Part shown: piece after piece, positions 7,987 to 17,026 of the stretch
Position numbering within the stretch: the first letter of the stretch is position 1
Layout: every line of letters begins with the position of its first letter
Source: Neptunomonas japonica JAMM 1380
GTDB taxonomy: Bacteria > Pseudomonadota > Gammaproteobacteria > Pseudomonadales > Balneatricaceae
NCBI RefSeq assembly: GCF_016592555.1
Contig: NZ_AP014546.1
Location: 3,854,501-3,918,500, forward strand
DNA length: 64,000 nucleotides
Direction of reading: 5' to 3'
The notes under the pieces: generated by a model
What the model saw: the letters and a program-made list of their open reading frames with translations, nothing else
Databases searched by the model: none
What the model was told of the DNA's origin: nothing
Translations under genes and position numbers: made by a program

Positions 7987-10329
7987 TTACTTTCTCAGTA
8001 GCCTCAAGCCATTACCAACCACCAATAAACTAGCCCCCATATCAGCAAAAACAGCCATCCACATAGTGCCCATGCCCATCAGAGTTAACACCATAAACAC
8101 CGCTTTAATGCCTAACGCTAGCGAGATATTCTGAATCAATATGGTACGCGTATCGCGTGATAAGCGTATGAATGAAGGCACTTTACGCAGGTCATCACCC
8201 ATCAAGGCAACATCGGCCGTTTCAATAGCGGTATCGGTTCCCATCGCTCCCATAGCAAAGCCGATATGCGCACGCGCCAGTGCCGGAGTGTCATTAATCC
8301 CATCACCAACCATGCCCACTAAACCCTCAGCTTCCATTGCTTGAATAGCGCTCAGTTTATCCTCTGGTAGTTGGTTACCCCGTGCTTCATCAATACCGAC
8401 CTGGCCAGCAATAGCCGTTGCAGTGTGTTGGTTATCACCCGTGAGCATCACGGTTTTGATTCCTAATTTCTGCAACTCGACAATCGCTTTGCGGCTGCTC
8501 TCTTTTACCGTATCAGCAACGGCGAAAAGTGCTAATACTTGCTGACGGCCCGCCAGCATCACAACGCTTTTCCCTTGCTGCTCCAAACGATCTAAACGCA
8601 TTTCCAGTTCAGGGGTACATACACCGAGTTCTTCTATCAAGCGATGATTACCTAAGAAATATACTTTGTCGTCTATTTCTCCTTTTACACCACGCCCTGC
8701 CAAGGCTTCAAACTTATCCACACGGGCGTGATCCACATTAATACCCTCACCTTCCGCCGCCTTAGCTATCGCAAGTGATACTGGGTGATCAGAACGCACC
8801 GCTAAACTCACGGCCAAACGGCGGCATTCTTTCGCAACGTCAGTACTTGCGTCATCTCGGCCTGTAAGCAGCACTTCAAACTCTGTTTGCACTGGCTTAC
8901 CATGCGTAATCGTGCCGGTTTTATCTAGGGCTAAATATTTCAGCTGATGGCCGCTTTCCAGGTAAACACCACCCTTGATCAGAATCCCGCGCCGTGCGGC
9001 AGCAGCTAAACCGCTAACAATCGTCACTGGAGTCGATATCACTAATGCGCATGGGCAAGCGATCACCAACAAGACCAGCGCTTTATAAACCCAATCAAAC
9101 CAGCTAGCGCCCATCAATAGAGGAGGCAACACCGCCACACCTAACGAGATAACAAAAACAATAGGGGTATATAAGCGTGCGAATTGATCAACAAAACGTT
9201 GCGTAGGTGCTTTTGTTCCCTGCGCTTCTTCTACGGCATGAATAATACGCGCCAAGGTGGTGTTATTTGCTGCAGCGGTAACCCTGTACTCAAAAGCACT
9301 CGCTTCGTTAATAGTGCCAGCAAAAACCTTATCGCCTTCTGCCTTATCCACAGGCAAGCTTTCGCCCGTAATAGGTGCTTGGTTTATCGTGGAACGGCCA
9401 TACACTATCAGCCCATCTAAACCAATTCGCTCGCCAGGTTTAATACGAACAATACTGCCAACAACAACAGATTTAGCATCCACCAACTGCCATGAACCAT
9501 CCTCTTGTAAAACAGTCGCATTATCGGGTGTGAGCTGCATTAACCCAGAGATTGCATTGCGCGCTCTATCTAATGACTTTACTTCGATCAGCTCTGCCAC
9601 AGTAAACAGCACCATCACCATGGCAGCTTCTGGCCACTGGCCTAAAATAAACGCGCCCGTGACTGCAATACTCATTAGCGCATTCATATTAAGGTCGGCA
9701 TGACGAATCGCCACCCAGCCTTTTTTATACGTTGTTAAGCCGCTACAGCCCACTGCGACCAACGCCAGCACAGCAGCTAACCAGCTAGGTGCTGCCATCC
9801 AAGAAACAGCTTCAGCCGCTATTGCCGCCACACCTGCCACAACGAGGGGCCACCATGTTTTTTTTTGTTCGCTCACATCGGCGAGCTGGCCTTGTGCATC
9901 TGGTACTTCAGGCTCAAAACCGAGGGAACGAACCGCATCGAGCACACTTTTCAATGAGTCCGTGGTGTGCACTACGGTGAGGATACGTTGCATCAAGTTA
10001 AACTCCATGCTGATCACACTTGGCATGCCCCCCAGTTTTTTACGAATCATTGCTTCTTCGGTTGGGCAGTCCATCTGCATAATACGTATCGGCGTACGCA
10101 AACCCTCTGCAACCACTTGCGACTGACCTAAGGAAGAAGTGTTAAGCGACTCTAATAAAGGCTCAGGAATACAACAACTAGCCCCTTGGGTATCTGGCTC
10201 TTTATTTTCGAGGGCAGAGCTGCTTTCATGCGCGGAGCTGCAGCAAGCGCCTACGCGCTCTACTGCATTACTCTTCGTGCGATCACTCACCCTACTATCA
10301 ATCGAGTCACTCATAGCATCGCCCTTCAT
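7987..10329 (-). CDS. P1B-type heavy-metal ATPase (Zn/Cd/Pb efflux, CadA/ZntA/PbrA type)
   Basis: About 780 aa inner-membrane efflux pump. The Cys-rich N-terminal extension holds two CC pairs (GACCSS, GASCCIPE). A heavy-metal-associated domain follows in which the MDCPTEE variant replaces the classic CxxC, as in Zn/Cd/Pb exporters. Then come paired helices, the TGES-type actuator loop (ITGESLPVDK), the transmembrane CPC metal site (ACPCALVIS), the phosphorylated Asp (DKTGTITHG), an SDHPVSLAI nucleotide-binding motif and GDGINDTPALA. ATG codons lie at 10347, 10329 and 10314; 10329 is chosen because AGGTGA lies about 8 bases ahead, but 10314 (AAGG ahead) is nearly as good. It is divergent from its MerR regulator. 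The metal is Zn, Cd or Pb rather than Cu, judged from CPC and MDCPTE together with the CadR/PbrR-like regulator. Confidence 0.92.
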   Translation of the reverse strand: MKGDAMSDSIDSRVSDRTKSNAVERVGACCSSAHESSSALENKEPDTQGASCCIPEPLLESLNTSSLGQSQVVAEGLRTPIRIMQMDCPTEEAMIRKKLGGMPSVISMEFNLMQRILTVVHTTDSLKSVLDAVRSLGFEPEVPDAQGQLADVSEQKKTWWPLVVAGVAAIAAEAVSWMAAPSWLAAVLALVAVGCSGLTTYKKGWVAIRHADLNMNALMSIAVTGAFILGQWPEAAMVMVLFTVAELIEVKSLDRARNAISGLMQLTPDNATVLQEDGSWQLVDAKSVVVGSIVRIKPGERIGLDGLIVYGRSTINQAPITGESLPVDKAEGDKVFAGTINEASAFEYRVTAAANNTTLARIIHAVEEAQGTKAPTQRFVDQFARLYTPIVFVISLGVAVLPPLLMGASWFDWVYKALVLLVIACPCALVISTPVTIVSGLAAAARRGILIKGGVYLESGHQLKYLALDKTGTITHGKPVQTEFEVLLTGRDDASTDVAKECRRLAVSLAVRSDHPVSLAIAKAAEGEGINVDHARVDKFEALAGRGVKGEIDDKVYFLGNHRLIEELGVCTPELEMRLDRLEQQGKSVVMLAGRQQVLALFAVADTVKESSRKAIVELQKLGIKTVMLTGDNQHTATAIAGQVGIDEARGNQLPEDKLSAIQAMEAEGLVGMVGDGINDTPALARAHIGFAMGAMGTDTAIETADVALMGDDLRKVPSFIRLSRDTRTILIQNISLALGIKAVFMVLTLMGMGTMWMAVFADMGASLLVVGNGLRLLRK

Positions 10330-10364
10330 ATTAGTTATCACCTGCATTGTGTCGTATGCTTAGT

Positions 10365-10395
10365 ATTAAACACCCTGAAGTTGCTTTAGGGTCAA
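10365..10395 (-). promoter_or_regulatory. MerR-type promoter/operator of the metal ATPase
   Basis: On the minus strand a -35 TTGACC (10390-10395) and a -10 TTTAAT (10365-10370) are separated by 19 bp, the over-long spacer typical of MerR-activated promoters. The spacer holds a dyad with arms ACCCT and AGGGT (10372-10392), as in CadR/PbrR/ZntR operators. The MerR protein encoded at 10434 should distort this promoter when it binds metal. Confidence 0.85.
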
Positions 10396-10433
10396 GCGGC
10401 TCATGATTAGAAAAGCATCAATTCGGGGGAGGT

Positions 10434-10904
10434 ATGAAAATAGGTGAACTAGCCAAACAAGTTGGCGTTACGGTAGAAACTATACGCTACTATGAAAATG
10501 AAGGCCTATTGCCTCCGGCTCTGCGCAATCCTGCTAATAACTATCGTCGTTATGATAAGGGCCATTTAGAACGTTTAATTTTTATTCGCCGTTGCAGAAC
10601 GCTGGCGATGACCCACAGCGAGATAAAAGTACTGCTACAAGCGCGCATTCAACCCGATAACAGTTGCGAAACTATCAACGAATTAATTGATGAGCATATA
10701 CATCATGTACAAGCCAGAATAGCGGAGTTAACAATACTGGAAACACAGCTTATTGAACTGCGCAACCAATGCCACGCAGCTCTGACTACACGTGATTGCG
10801 GAATTTTGCGTGAACTCGATCACCCTACGGATGAGTTGACTGAGGCTCCTTTAGTGCAGAGCCATGTTGCTGGCAGCCAATGTAAAACACATCAATCTAA
10901 ATAA
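10434..10904 (+). CDS. cadR: MerR-family Cd/Pb/Zn-responsive activator (CadR/PbrR type)
   Basis: 156 aa. An N-terminal winged helix (MKIGELAKQVGVTVETIRYYE) is followed by a dimerisation helix and a C-terminal metal loop. Cys78 (DNSCETI), Cys113 (RNQCHAA) and Cys122 (TRDCGIL) match the three-Cys arrangement of CadR and PbrR691. A His/Cys-containing tail (HVAGSQCKTH) may bind additional metal. GGGGGAGGT precedes the ATG. The gene is divergent from the P1B ATPase across a MerR operator, so it almost certainly controls that pump and itself. Whether Cd, Pb or Zn is the main inducer cannot be decided from the sequence. Confidence 0.9.
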   Translation: MKIGELAKQVGVTVETIRYYENEGLLPPALRNPANNYRRYDKGHLERLIFIRRCRTLAMTHSEIKVLLQARIQPDNSCETINELIDEHIHHVQARIAELTILETQLIELRNQCHAALTTRDCGILRELDHPTDELTEAPLVQSHVAGSQCKTHQSK

Positions 10905-10919
10905 TCACCTAGCTTCCCT

Positions 10920-10944
10920 CTCCTTTAAGAAAGGTACAAAGGAG
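10920..10944. terminator. Possible bidirectional terminator between cadR and batD
   Basis: The arms CTCCTTT and AAAGGAG are separated by 11 bases in the 20-base gap between the convergent genes and the end of batD. The stem is modest and the flanks are only partly T-rich. Confidence 0.4.
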
Positions 10945-12670
10945 ATAGCTTTTCTGTATTTTTCTTTGTACTTTTTTGGGGGACAGAAAACGCCTGAATA
11001 GCTTTATATAACTCAGCACCCTGCCATTTCAGAGCAAATTGGCTATTAGCATTCTGGCTGTAACTGTTTTGCTGCAAATCACGAATAGCCGCTTGTAACT
11101 CAGGGCTTACTCGCACAGACAACTGATTTAAATTACTGCATTCTGACCATATACTCTGGCCCCACTGAATCAGAGCCAAACGCGCTTGCGTTACATCATT
11201 ACTGGAGCATGCTTGCTTAAGTGCCGTTAAAGAAGGCTGCGGGAGCAGCGTATCGACTTCAATCGTTTTGACTTGTGATTTTCTGCTTTTCTGCCAAAAA
11301 ATCATAACCAATATCGTTATCACACTACCTGCAATAAGACCTAAAAGCACAGCCAACCATGGGGTTAAGCTGTCATTATACGCAGTATCAACAGTACTCT
11401 GTGGCATTGCAGGTTTGGCTAATGGCGGTGAAGTAACCGCAGCCTGATTTAACGCTAGAGCTTGCACCGAAGCCGCCTGAGTTGATAGTGATGGCGTTAC
11501 GGCTTGCGCTTTCCCAGGGGAAATATCTACGGTTCTTGCCGCCAGTACTGCCGTTTGTTCACTATCACTTTTGACATCCCACCAAGGCAGAGTAATCGCA
11601 GGTAAGATCAGTGCTCCTGATTTTTCAGGGATAAGCGTGACTTCTAGCGTTAAAACTGATGTTAATCGATCATTTTCATACTGCTGAGCCACCTCTGGAT
11701 TAGCTGCATATTGTTTTATTCCATTGATTTCAGGCAAAGGCAATTCTGAAATATGGTTTCGGCTAAGCCCTTCTGCTTCCAACCTAATGGTACGTGTTAC
11801 CGGCTCCCCTACTGTGAACTCCTCACTACTCCACTCATCGCTTAAGACAATATTTTCAGCAGGCAGCCAAACTTGGCCACTAAAGCTACTAGGAATAGGA
11901 GCAACATCTAATTGATAGCCTTGTGCTGATACCTGAATTCTACGCATGGCGGCGGGGTCTGAAAAAGCACCCCCAAATGGGTTGCGCGTTAAGCGCCCGG
12001 TCTGTATTTGCCCAATGACTTGGGCAGGCGCTATCTCTAGCGAGCCACTTTGCTCTGGCGTAATGAGCCACGTTTGTTCAACAACGGTAACCTGTCGGCC
12101 TTTAAGCGCCTGCTGGTACTGACGCTGCTCACCTAATGGTTCGATAAGCGCCTTGCCCTTTTGGATGCTCGGGCCTTGCAAAGATGCGTTGAAAATTTGC
12201 CGCCCCACCAACAAACTTGACTGGTAAATAAGCGGCTGCTGCACTCTAGGCTGCTCACTCGACAATGTTGATAACATCTCGATACCGCCATCCGCAGCGG
12301 TTGGCTGCTGCACGGTCGTAACGCGCAATGCATGCGAGCTGGTTTGATCACCATCAGCACTTAACGAGGGAATTTGTAAGTCGCCACTACGTTTGGGCAA
12401 CAGCGTTAGGATAAGTTCAGAAGAGCTTTCGTACGAGCCATTACGAATAATTCTCTTCGATTGCTGGCTTCGCCCTAACACTTCAAAGTCTTTTTCTAGT
12501 GGCTTTAAGTCAATCTGGTCAGCGTCGATATCTTCAAGATCAATACTCAAGCGAATACTCTCGCCTTGCTCAATCATGCTGCGATTAATACTACTTTTAA
12601 CCGCCGCCTGAAGATTAACGCTGGCACATAATAAGACAACAACTAGCCATACACGGCGAACACTTACCAT
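10925..12670 (-). CDS. batD: BatD-like BatD/oxygen-tolerance protein
   Basis: 581 aa. A signal peptide (residues 1-22, WLVVVLLCASVNLQA) is followed by a long beta-rich periplasmic region with repeated immunoglobulin-like segments, a single transmembrane helix near residue 440 (WLAVLLGLIAGSVITILVMIFW) and a cytoplasmic helical tail. This is the layout of the BatD/oxygen-tolerance family, the last partner of MoxR-Bat operons. Its ATG overlaps the batB stop by 7 bases, so translation is likely coupled. It probably acts as a membrane-anchored partner of the BatA/BatB von Willebrand proteins; the molecular role in this family is poorly defined. Confidence 0.85.
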   Translation of the reverse strand: MVSVRRVWLVVVLLCASVNLQAAVKSSINRSMIEQGESIRLSIDLEDIDADQIDLKPLEKDFEVLGRSQQSKRIIRNGSYESSSELILTLLPKRSGDLQIPSLSADGDQTSSHALRVTTVQQPTAADGGIEMLSTLSSEQPRVQQPLIYQSSLLVGRQIFNASLQGPSIQKGKALIEPLGEQRQYQQALKGRQVTVVEQTWLITPEQSGSLEIAPAQVIGQIQTGRLTRNPFGGAFSDPAAMRRIQVSAQGYQLDVAPIPSSFSGQVWLPAENIVLSDEWSSEEFTVGEPVTRTIRLEAEGLSRNHISELPLPEINGIKQYAANPEVAQQYENDRLTSVLTLEVTLIPEKSGALILPAITLPWWDVKSDSEQTAVLAARTVDISPGKAQAVTPSLSTQAASVQALALNQAAVTSPPLAKPAMPQSTVDTAYNDSLTPWLAVLLGLIAGSVITILVMIFWQKSRKSQVKTIEVDTLLPQPSLTALKQACSSNDVTQARLALIQWGQSIWSECSNLNQLSVRVSPELQAAIRDLQQNSYSQNANSQFALKWQGAELYKAIQAFSVPQKSTKKNTEKLSPLYLS

Positions 12671-14616
12671 GTTTTTTCTTCTCCCAAATGTTGTTCTGCC
12701 TGCTGACGATATTGGTACATAAACTTACGTCGCCACAAACCAGCAGGGTCATCAACTATTCGGTTAAGGAGCTGCTGTCGTGCTTGTTCAGATTCACTGA
12801 TAGGTTCAGCAGATTGTGCTTGAGCATTGCCGGACGCCGCTTGGCCATCATATGGCCCAACCTTATCCATCTGTTGCTTAAGATAATCGGCCGCACGCTG
12901 CTGTTCTTCAGCTTTCGCCGCTTCAGCATCTTGGGCTTGCTCTGTAGTCTGATCTGACGTTTCACTCGGTGAATCCTTTTGGGCCGATTCACTTTGTTGT
13001 GGCGTTTCGGCCGAAGCGTTTTTTTCATCTTGATCGCCCTGCGAAGAATTATCCGCTGATGAGTTTTTTTGGCCTTGCTGATCTTGCTGATCAGATGGCC
13101 CTTGTTGCTGAGAGCTATTTTGCTGCTTTTTTTGTTCGCTGTCTTGCTCTGAATTACTTTTTGAACCTTGTTTGCTCTGCTTCTTGTCTTGTTCTTTTTG
13201 CTGCTGCTTTTGTTTTTCTAACAATTGCTTATTAAACGTCGCATTTTCGTGTTTAGGATCCCTCTGCAACGTTTGCTCGTAAGCAGCAATGGCTTCATCT
13301 AATCGTTGTTGTTGTGCCAGTATATTGCCACGATTATACCAATCAGCTGCCGTCTCTGGTTCAGGAAGGCTTTCTATAGCCGCGGCATAATCTTGTGTTT
13401 CATATTGTGCTATTTGCTTCCAGCGTGCATCACTGAATGCTTGTGCCGCCGCCGCTTTATCACCAGCTTGATACTGCTGTGCTGCCTGTTGATCGGCGGT
13501 TTTCCATAAATCCTGCCATATACTCGACGCTGCACCTTCCTTAACGTCAAGCTCACTTCCCGCCTCCGCATTAGGCGCAATGCCTAACCCACCTAAGCTT
13601 AAGGCACTAAAACATAAAGCGGGCAACAAGATGCTCGCAACACCTCGCCTAAAAAGAGGTAACAGTAAAGGCAAAGCTAACAACACAAACCAAGGACCTT
13701 CTGCAACCCAACGCTCAACCTCATTGCCCTGTTTTACCTCTTCGCGCTGACCAGTACTAAATGTAGCAATTAAGGTGCTCAGATCTGACTCATCCGCGAC
13801 TAACTGCACGGCAGAACCGCCCCCTAAACTCGCGGCTTCACGCATCTGCTGCATATCGGTGCGTGCCAAAATCACTTGCCCTTGTTGATCTTTCATTGGT
13901 CCAAACTGTGTGGGTACCGGGGCTCCCTGCGCTGTTCCAACCGCTAAAATAGAGACGCTACGCCCTTGTTGAGCCAAACGGCTAGCAGCAGCGGCAATTT
14001 GGGCGGGGCTCACTTCATCACTGACTAATAAAACCGTCCCTCCCCTGACACCTGCTTGTGCCAGTATATCGCCCGCTTTTACCAATGCACGGTCTGCACG
14101 GCTACCCTGTGCAGGCATAATTTCAGGCGTCATCACGGGTAGTTGCGCTAAAATGGTACCGGTATCTTCAGTGAGCGGCGTTACTACAAAGGCATCGCCT
14201 GCATATACCAGCAGCGCTACTTGACTGTCGGGAAGGCGCCCCAACAGATCTTCAATTTTAAAATGCGCCCGTTGTAAACGGCTCGGCTTAATATCTGTCG
14301 CATTCATTGAAGCCGACAGATCTAGCGCGATGACAACAGCACCTCCTTGCTTAAATGCAGGCACAGGCTGTTGCTTCCATACAGGCTGTGCAGCAGCAAC
14401 CGACAAGAGTACAGCGACCAATACGGCTAGAGCCGGGGCACTGCTTGATCTTGCTTGCCCCTCTTTCACTAACAAGGGCAGTAGCGCCGGATCACACACT
14501 TCAGACCAATACTGTGATGTGTTTCTTTTATGGCGTAACCAACCATAACCCAACACAGCGAATAGAGGTAAAAGTAGCAACCAAAAGGGCTGTTGAAAAT
14601 GAAACGCGGCCAACAT
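12664..14616 (-). CDS. batB: BatB-BatC fusion: vWA membrane protein with TPR and Gln/Ser-rich tail
   Basis: 650 aa. Two N-terminal transmembrane segments precede a von Willebrand A domain with the MIDAS start DLSAS (about residue 95). A further transmembrane helix near residue 320 is followed by a TPR (ADWYNRGNILAQQQRLDEAIAAYEQTL, about 425-460). A roughly 130-residue Gln/Ser/Lys/Glu-rich low-complexity segment and a short conserved tail complete it. In many bacteria the vWA part (BatB) and TPR part (BatC) are separate proteins; here they are fused. The gene starts 1 base after batA's stop with GAGGAGGG upstream. It is expected to act at the inner membrane with MoxR and BatA/BatD. Confidence 0.87.
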   Translation of the reverse strand: MLAAFHFQQPFWLLLLPLFAVLGYGWLRHKRNTSQYWSEVCDPALLPLLVKEGQARSSSAPALAVLVAVLLSVAAAQPVWKQQPVPAFKQGGAVVIALDLSASMNATDIKPSRLQRAHFKIEDLLGRLPDSQVALLVYAGDAFVVTPLTEDTGTILAQLPVMTPEIMPAQGSRADRALVKAGDILAQAGVRGGTVLLVSDEVSPAQIAAAASRLAQQGRSVSILAVGTAQGAPVPTQFGPMKDQQGQVILARTDMQQMREAASLGGGSAVQLVADESDLSTLIATFSTGQREEVKQGNEVERWVAEGPWFVLLALPLLLPLFRRGVASILLPALCFSALSLGGLGIAPNAEAGSELDVKEGAASSIWQDLWKTADQQAAQQYQAGDKAAAAQAFSDARWKQIAQYETQDYAAAIESLPEPETAADWYNRGNILAQQQRLDEAIAAYEQTLQRDPKHENATFNKQLLEKQKQQQKEQDKKQSKQGSKSNSEQDSEQKKQQNSSQQQGPSDQQDQQGQKNSSADNSSQGDQDEKNASAETPQQSESAQKDSPSETSDQTTEQAQDAEAAKAEEQQRAADYLKQQMDKVGPYDGQAASGNAQAQSAEPISESEQARQQLLNRIVDDPAGLWRRKFMYQYRQQAEQHLGEEKTW

Positions 14617-14617
14617 C

Positions 14618-15604
14618 TTAGACCCTCCTCTTCTGCCATAAAGCCGTTATGCACAGCAAGAAAACACCCGCTAACAACGGCCATTGATAAAGCGATACGA
14701 CAGGGCGATAAAAGTCTTCATCTTGACCGATGGGCTCCAATTCATTGAGTAATGTGTAGATCTCAGATAGCTGTGCTAAATCTCTAGCGCGAAAATACTG
14801 CCCACCCGTTTTAGCGGCAATATTCTTTAAAGCCACTTCATCTATCTGAGAAGTACCGCCGCCAAAAAACCGGCTAATTAGCCCACGCTGGCTGCGGTCT
14901 CGGCCAATACCTATCGTGTATATCTTTAACCCTTCCACAGCGGCGAGTTCAGCCGCTTTGTCAGGCTCAATAGCACCAGCAGTATTCGTCCCATCGGTAA
15001 TTAACACCAGTACACGCTGCTCGTTTTGCATCTCTTTAAAGCGCTTTACTGCTAAACCAATGGCATCACCGATAGCCGTTGTCTTACCGGCTAAACCTAC
15101 CTGCGCCTCATCTAACAGTTGCTTTACTGTTTGACGGTCATGCGTCAGTGGTGCCTGCAAATAAGCTTGCTCACCAAACAGAATAAGACCGATTCGATCT
15201 CCCTCACGGCGCTCAATAAAATCACCGGCAACGACCTTAGTGGCTATTAAGCGGTTGATTAGGCGGTTACCTAACTCAAAGTCTTCCTCTAGCATGCTTT
15301 CTGATAGGTCGATGGCTAGCATCATATCGCGCCCTTCACGCTGCTGAGGAACAGGCTCACCCAGCCATTGCGGGCGCGCGGCAGATACCAGCAACAAACA
15401 CCATGCAAGATACACCAACAGAAGTATCCATAAACGGCTGCGGCGCTTATCCACAACTGAAGCGCCAACGGCTTGTTCCATTGCTTCAAGAAAAGGCACT
15501 TGCAGTGCACTCTGTTGTGACTGCGTAACAGCAGGTGAGAAACGCCAAACAAACCAAGGTAAAGGTAATAAAATCAGTAACCATGGCCAAGCAAGATCAA
15601 GCAT
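14618..15604 (-). CDS. batA: BatA-like von Willebrand A membrane protein
   Basis: 328 aa. N-terminal transmembrane helices (residues 5-25 and 55-75) are followed by a vWA domain with intact MIDAS (IDLSESM, then the later Thr and Asp in ITDGTNTAG) and a C-terminal transmembrane anchor (WPLLAGVFLLCITALW). This is the aerotolerance-operon BatA layout. The start overlaps the end of the DUF4381 gene by 8 bases, with GGGAGG ahead of the ATG. In this operon it is the first of the two vWA partners of the MoxR ATPase. Confidence 0.87.
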   Translation of the reverse strand: MLDLAWPWLLILLPLPWFVWRFSPAVTQSQQSALQVPFLEAMEQAVGASVVDKRRSRLWILLLVYLAWCLLLVSAARPQWLGEPVPQQREGRDMMLAIDLSESMLEEDFELGNRLINRLIATKVVAGDFIERREGDRIGLILFGEQAYLQAPLTHDRQTVKQLLDEAQVGLAGKTTAIGDAIGLAVKRFKEMQNEQRVLVLITDGTNTAGAIEPDKAAELAAVEGLKIYTIGIGRDRSQRGLISRFFGGGTSQIDEVALKNIAAKTGGQYFRARDLAQLSEIYTLLNELEPIGQDEDFYRPVVSLYQWPLLAGVFLLCITALWQKRRV

Positions 15605-16076
15605 TATTGCGGCCTCCCTTACCTGCTGTTTTTAACCATTGGCGACAACTTTTAAGTAGGGCAGCGCTATCGTATTCAACGTTTTGTTGATAAGCGCCAT
15701 TCTTAAGGCATTGCAATGCTTCTGCCTCACAGCCTTTGCTGCTACTTAGTAGGAACGCTATCCATGCCTCCCCTGACAACGAGGCAACATCATGGCGTGG
15801 ATAGAGCGTCAGCGCTGTGCGCTTAAGTAGTTGATTGCAATGCGTGAGCAGTGCAGCTTGGCCACCTGACTGCTGACTGCTCTCAGGAGAATAACAGGCT
15901 TGAAGATTCTTCAGCTCTGCCAATGCATAACGGCGCGGGTCTGCCCAACGACGGCGTAACCACCAAAGCAAAGCAAACACACTTGCAATGATTAACACCA
16001 ACAACAGCCACCAGCCAAGCGCCAGCGGCCACCAGCTAATAGGGTCGGGTAGCTGCATCGGACGAAGCTGCTCCAT
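15597..16076 (-). CDS. DUF4381 membrane protein of the MoxR/Bat operon
   Basis: 159 aa from the ATG at 16076, which overlaps the DUF58 stop as TAATG and has AAGGAG eight bases upstream. An open frame extending to 16133 would run into DUF58 and lacks a ribosome site. The N-terminal motif MQLPDPISWWPLALGWWLL leads into one transmembrane helix, then a basic WLRRRWADPRRYALAELK segment and a helical cytoplasmic domain. DUF4381 proteins are regular members of MoxR-DUF58-Bat operons, and the position here agrees. The function is not known. Confidence 0.85.
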   Translation of the reverse strand: MEQLRPMQLPDPISWWPLALGWWLLLVLIIASVFALLWWLRRRWADPRRYALAELKNLQACYSPESSQQSGGQAALLTHCNQLLKRTALTLYPRHDVASLSGEAWIAFLLSSSKGCEAEALQCLKNGAYQQNVEYDSAALLKSCRQWLKTAGKGGRNNA

Positions 16077-17011
16077 TAAACCGTCTCCTTCATAAGCGGT
16101 GATCGAAATAAGGGGTGCTGATTGGTTTGCCAATGTGCGAACTCCACACCGCGTAGATTACGCAAACGTTCGAGCAGCTGAATACGTGCATGGAACTGTT
16201 GATGATAGCGCTGCTGTTGCTGCTGATCAGCATCAACCAACAGTTCTCGGCCACTGCCTAAAAACCGATAGCGCCGACCGTGGGGAAGCTTTTCTTCCAA
16301 GGGATCTGAGATCAACACCAGCTTTAATTCACAACGCTGCGCCAAGCGCATCAAGTGCTGCTGCACACTGTCATCGACATCGTGAAAATCACTGAAAATA
16401 TATAACAGGGTGCCACTCGTGATAGTGTGCTCAGCCGTTGCTAGTACATCCGACAAGCTCAACGGTGTTGTTACTCCCTGCACGTCAACCGCCGCATTGC
16501 TCTCTTGAGCAAGTGCCGCCATCATCGCCATCACTTGCTGGCGATTACTACTGGGCCGAAACAACTGCTCACCTTTTGTACCTAAAATCTGTCCACCAAT
16601 ACGGTCGCCATTTGCAAGCGTTGTCCAGATGGTCATAGCCGCGGCATAACACGCCAACACCGACTTATAATGCCCTTGCGTCGCAAAAGACATAGGTGAG
16701 CGCAGGTCTGCCAACACAAAAACGGGACGCTCACGCTCTTCTCGGTACAACTTAGTATGCGCTTCACCAGTGCGCGCCATTAAGCGCCAATCCAGATGAC
16801 GAATATCATCACCCGGTTGATACTCGCGCACATCATCGTATTCCATCCCACGACCACGAATATGGCTAAGGTGATGGCCCTCACGAATCGCCATTCTTTG
16901 ACGGCTAGGACTACGAGCAGGCGGCCAGTGACGCAAACTGAGCAACTCATCGAGTGAAATACAATGGCGCTGTTGCGGCACTGGACGCGGGCTATTATCA
17001 CCGAGAAACAT
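16076..17011 (-). CDS. DUF58 protein of the MoxR operon
   Basis: 311 aa. The DUF58 signature is clear: GMEYDDVREYQPGDDIRHLDWRLMARTGEAHTKLYREE at about residues 54-92. A vWA-like Rossmann segment follows (VFVLADLRSPM), and then TLLYIFSDFHD. This member has no transmembrane segment. DUF58 proteins are companions of MoxR AAA+ ATPases and are thought to be chaperone substrates or adaptors. The gene is second in the operon, 15 bases after moxR and overlapping DUF4381 by 1 base. Confidence 0.88.
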   Translation of the reverse strand: MFLGDNSPRPVPQQRHCISLDELLSLRHWPPARSPSRQRMAIREGHHLSHIRGRGMEYDDVREYQPGDDIRHLDWRLMARTGEAHTKLYREERERPVFVLADLRSPMSFATQGHYKSVLACYAAAMTIWTTLANGDRIGGQILGTKGEQLFRPSSNRQQVMAMMAALAQESNAAVDVQGVTTPLSLSDVLATAEHTITSGTLLYIFSDFHDVDDSVQQHLMRLAQRCELKLVLISDPLEEKLPHGRRYRFLGSGRELLVDADQQQQQRYHQQFHARIQLLERLRNLRGVEFAHWQTNQHPLFRSPLMKETV

Positions 17012-17026
17012 ACTAATTTCTCCGTT

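Noticed and set aside
16077..16133. N-terminal extension of the DUF4381 protein into DUF58
   Set aside because: The ATG at 16076 has AAGGAG and the typical TAATG coupling, and the family motif starts there.
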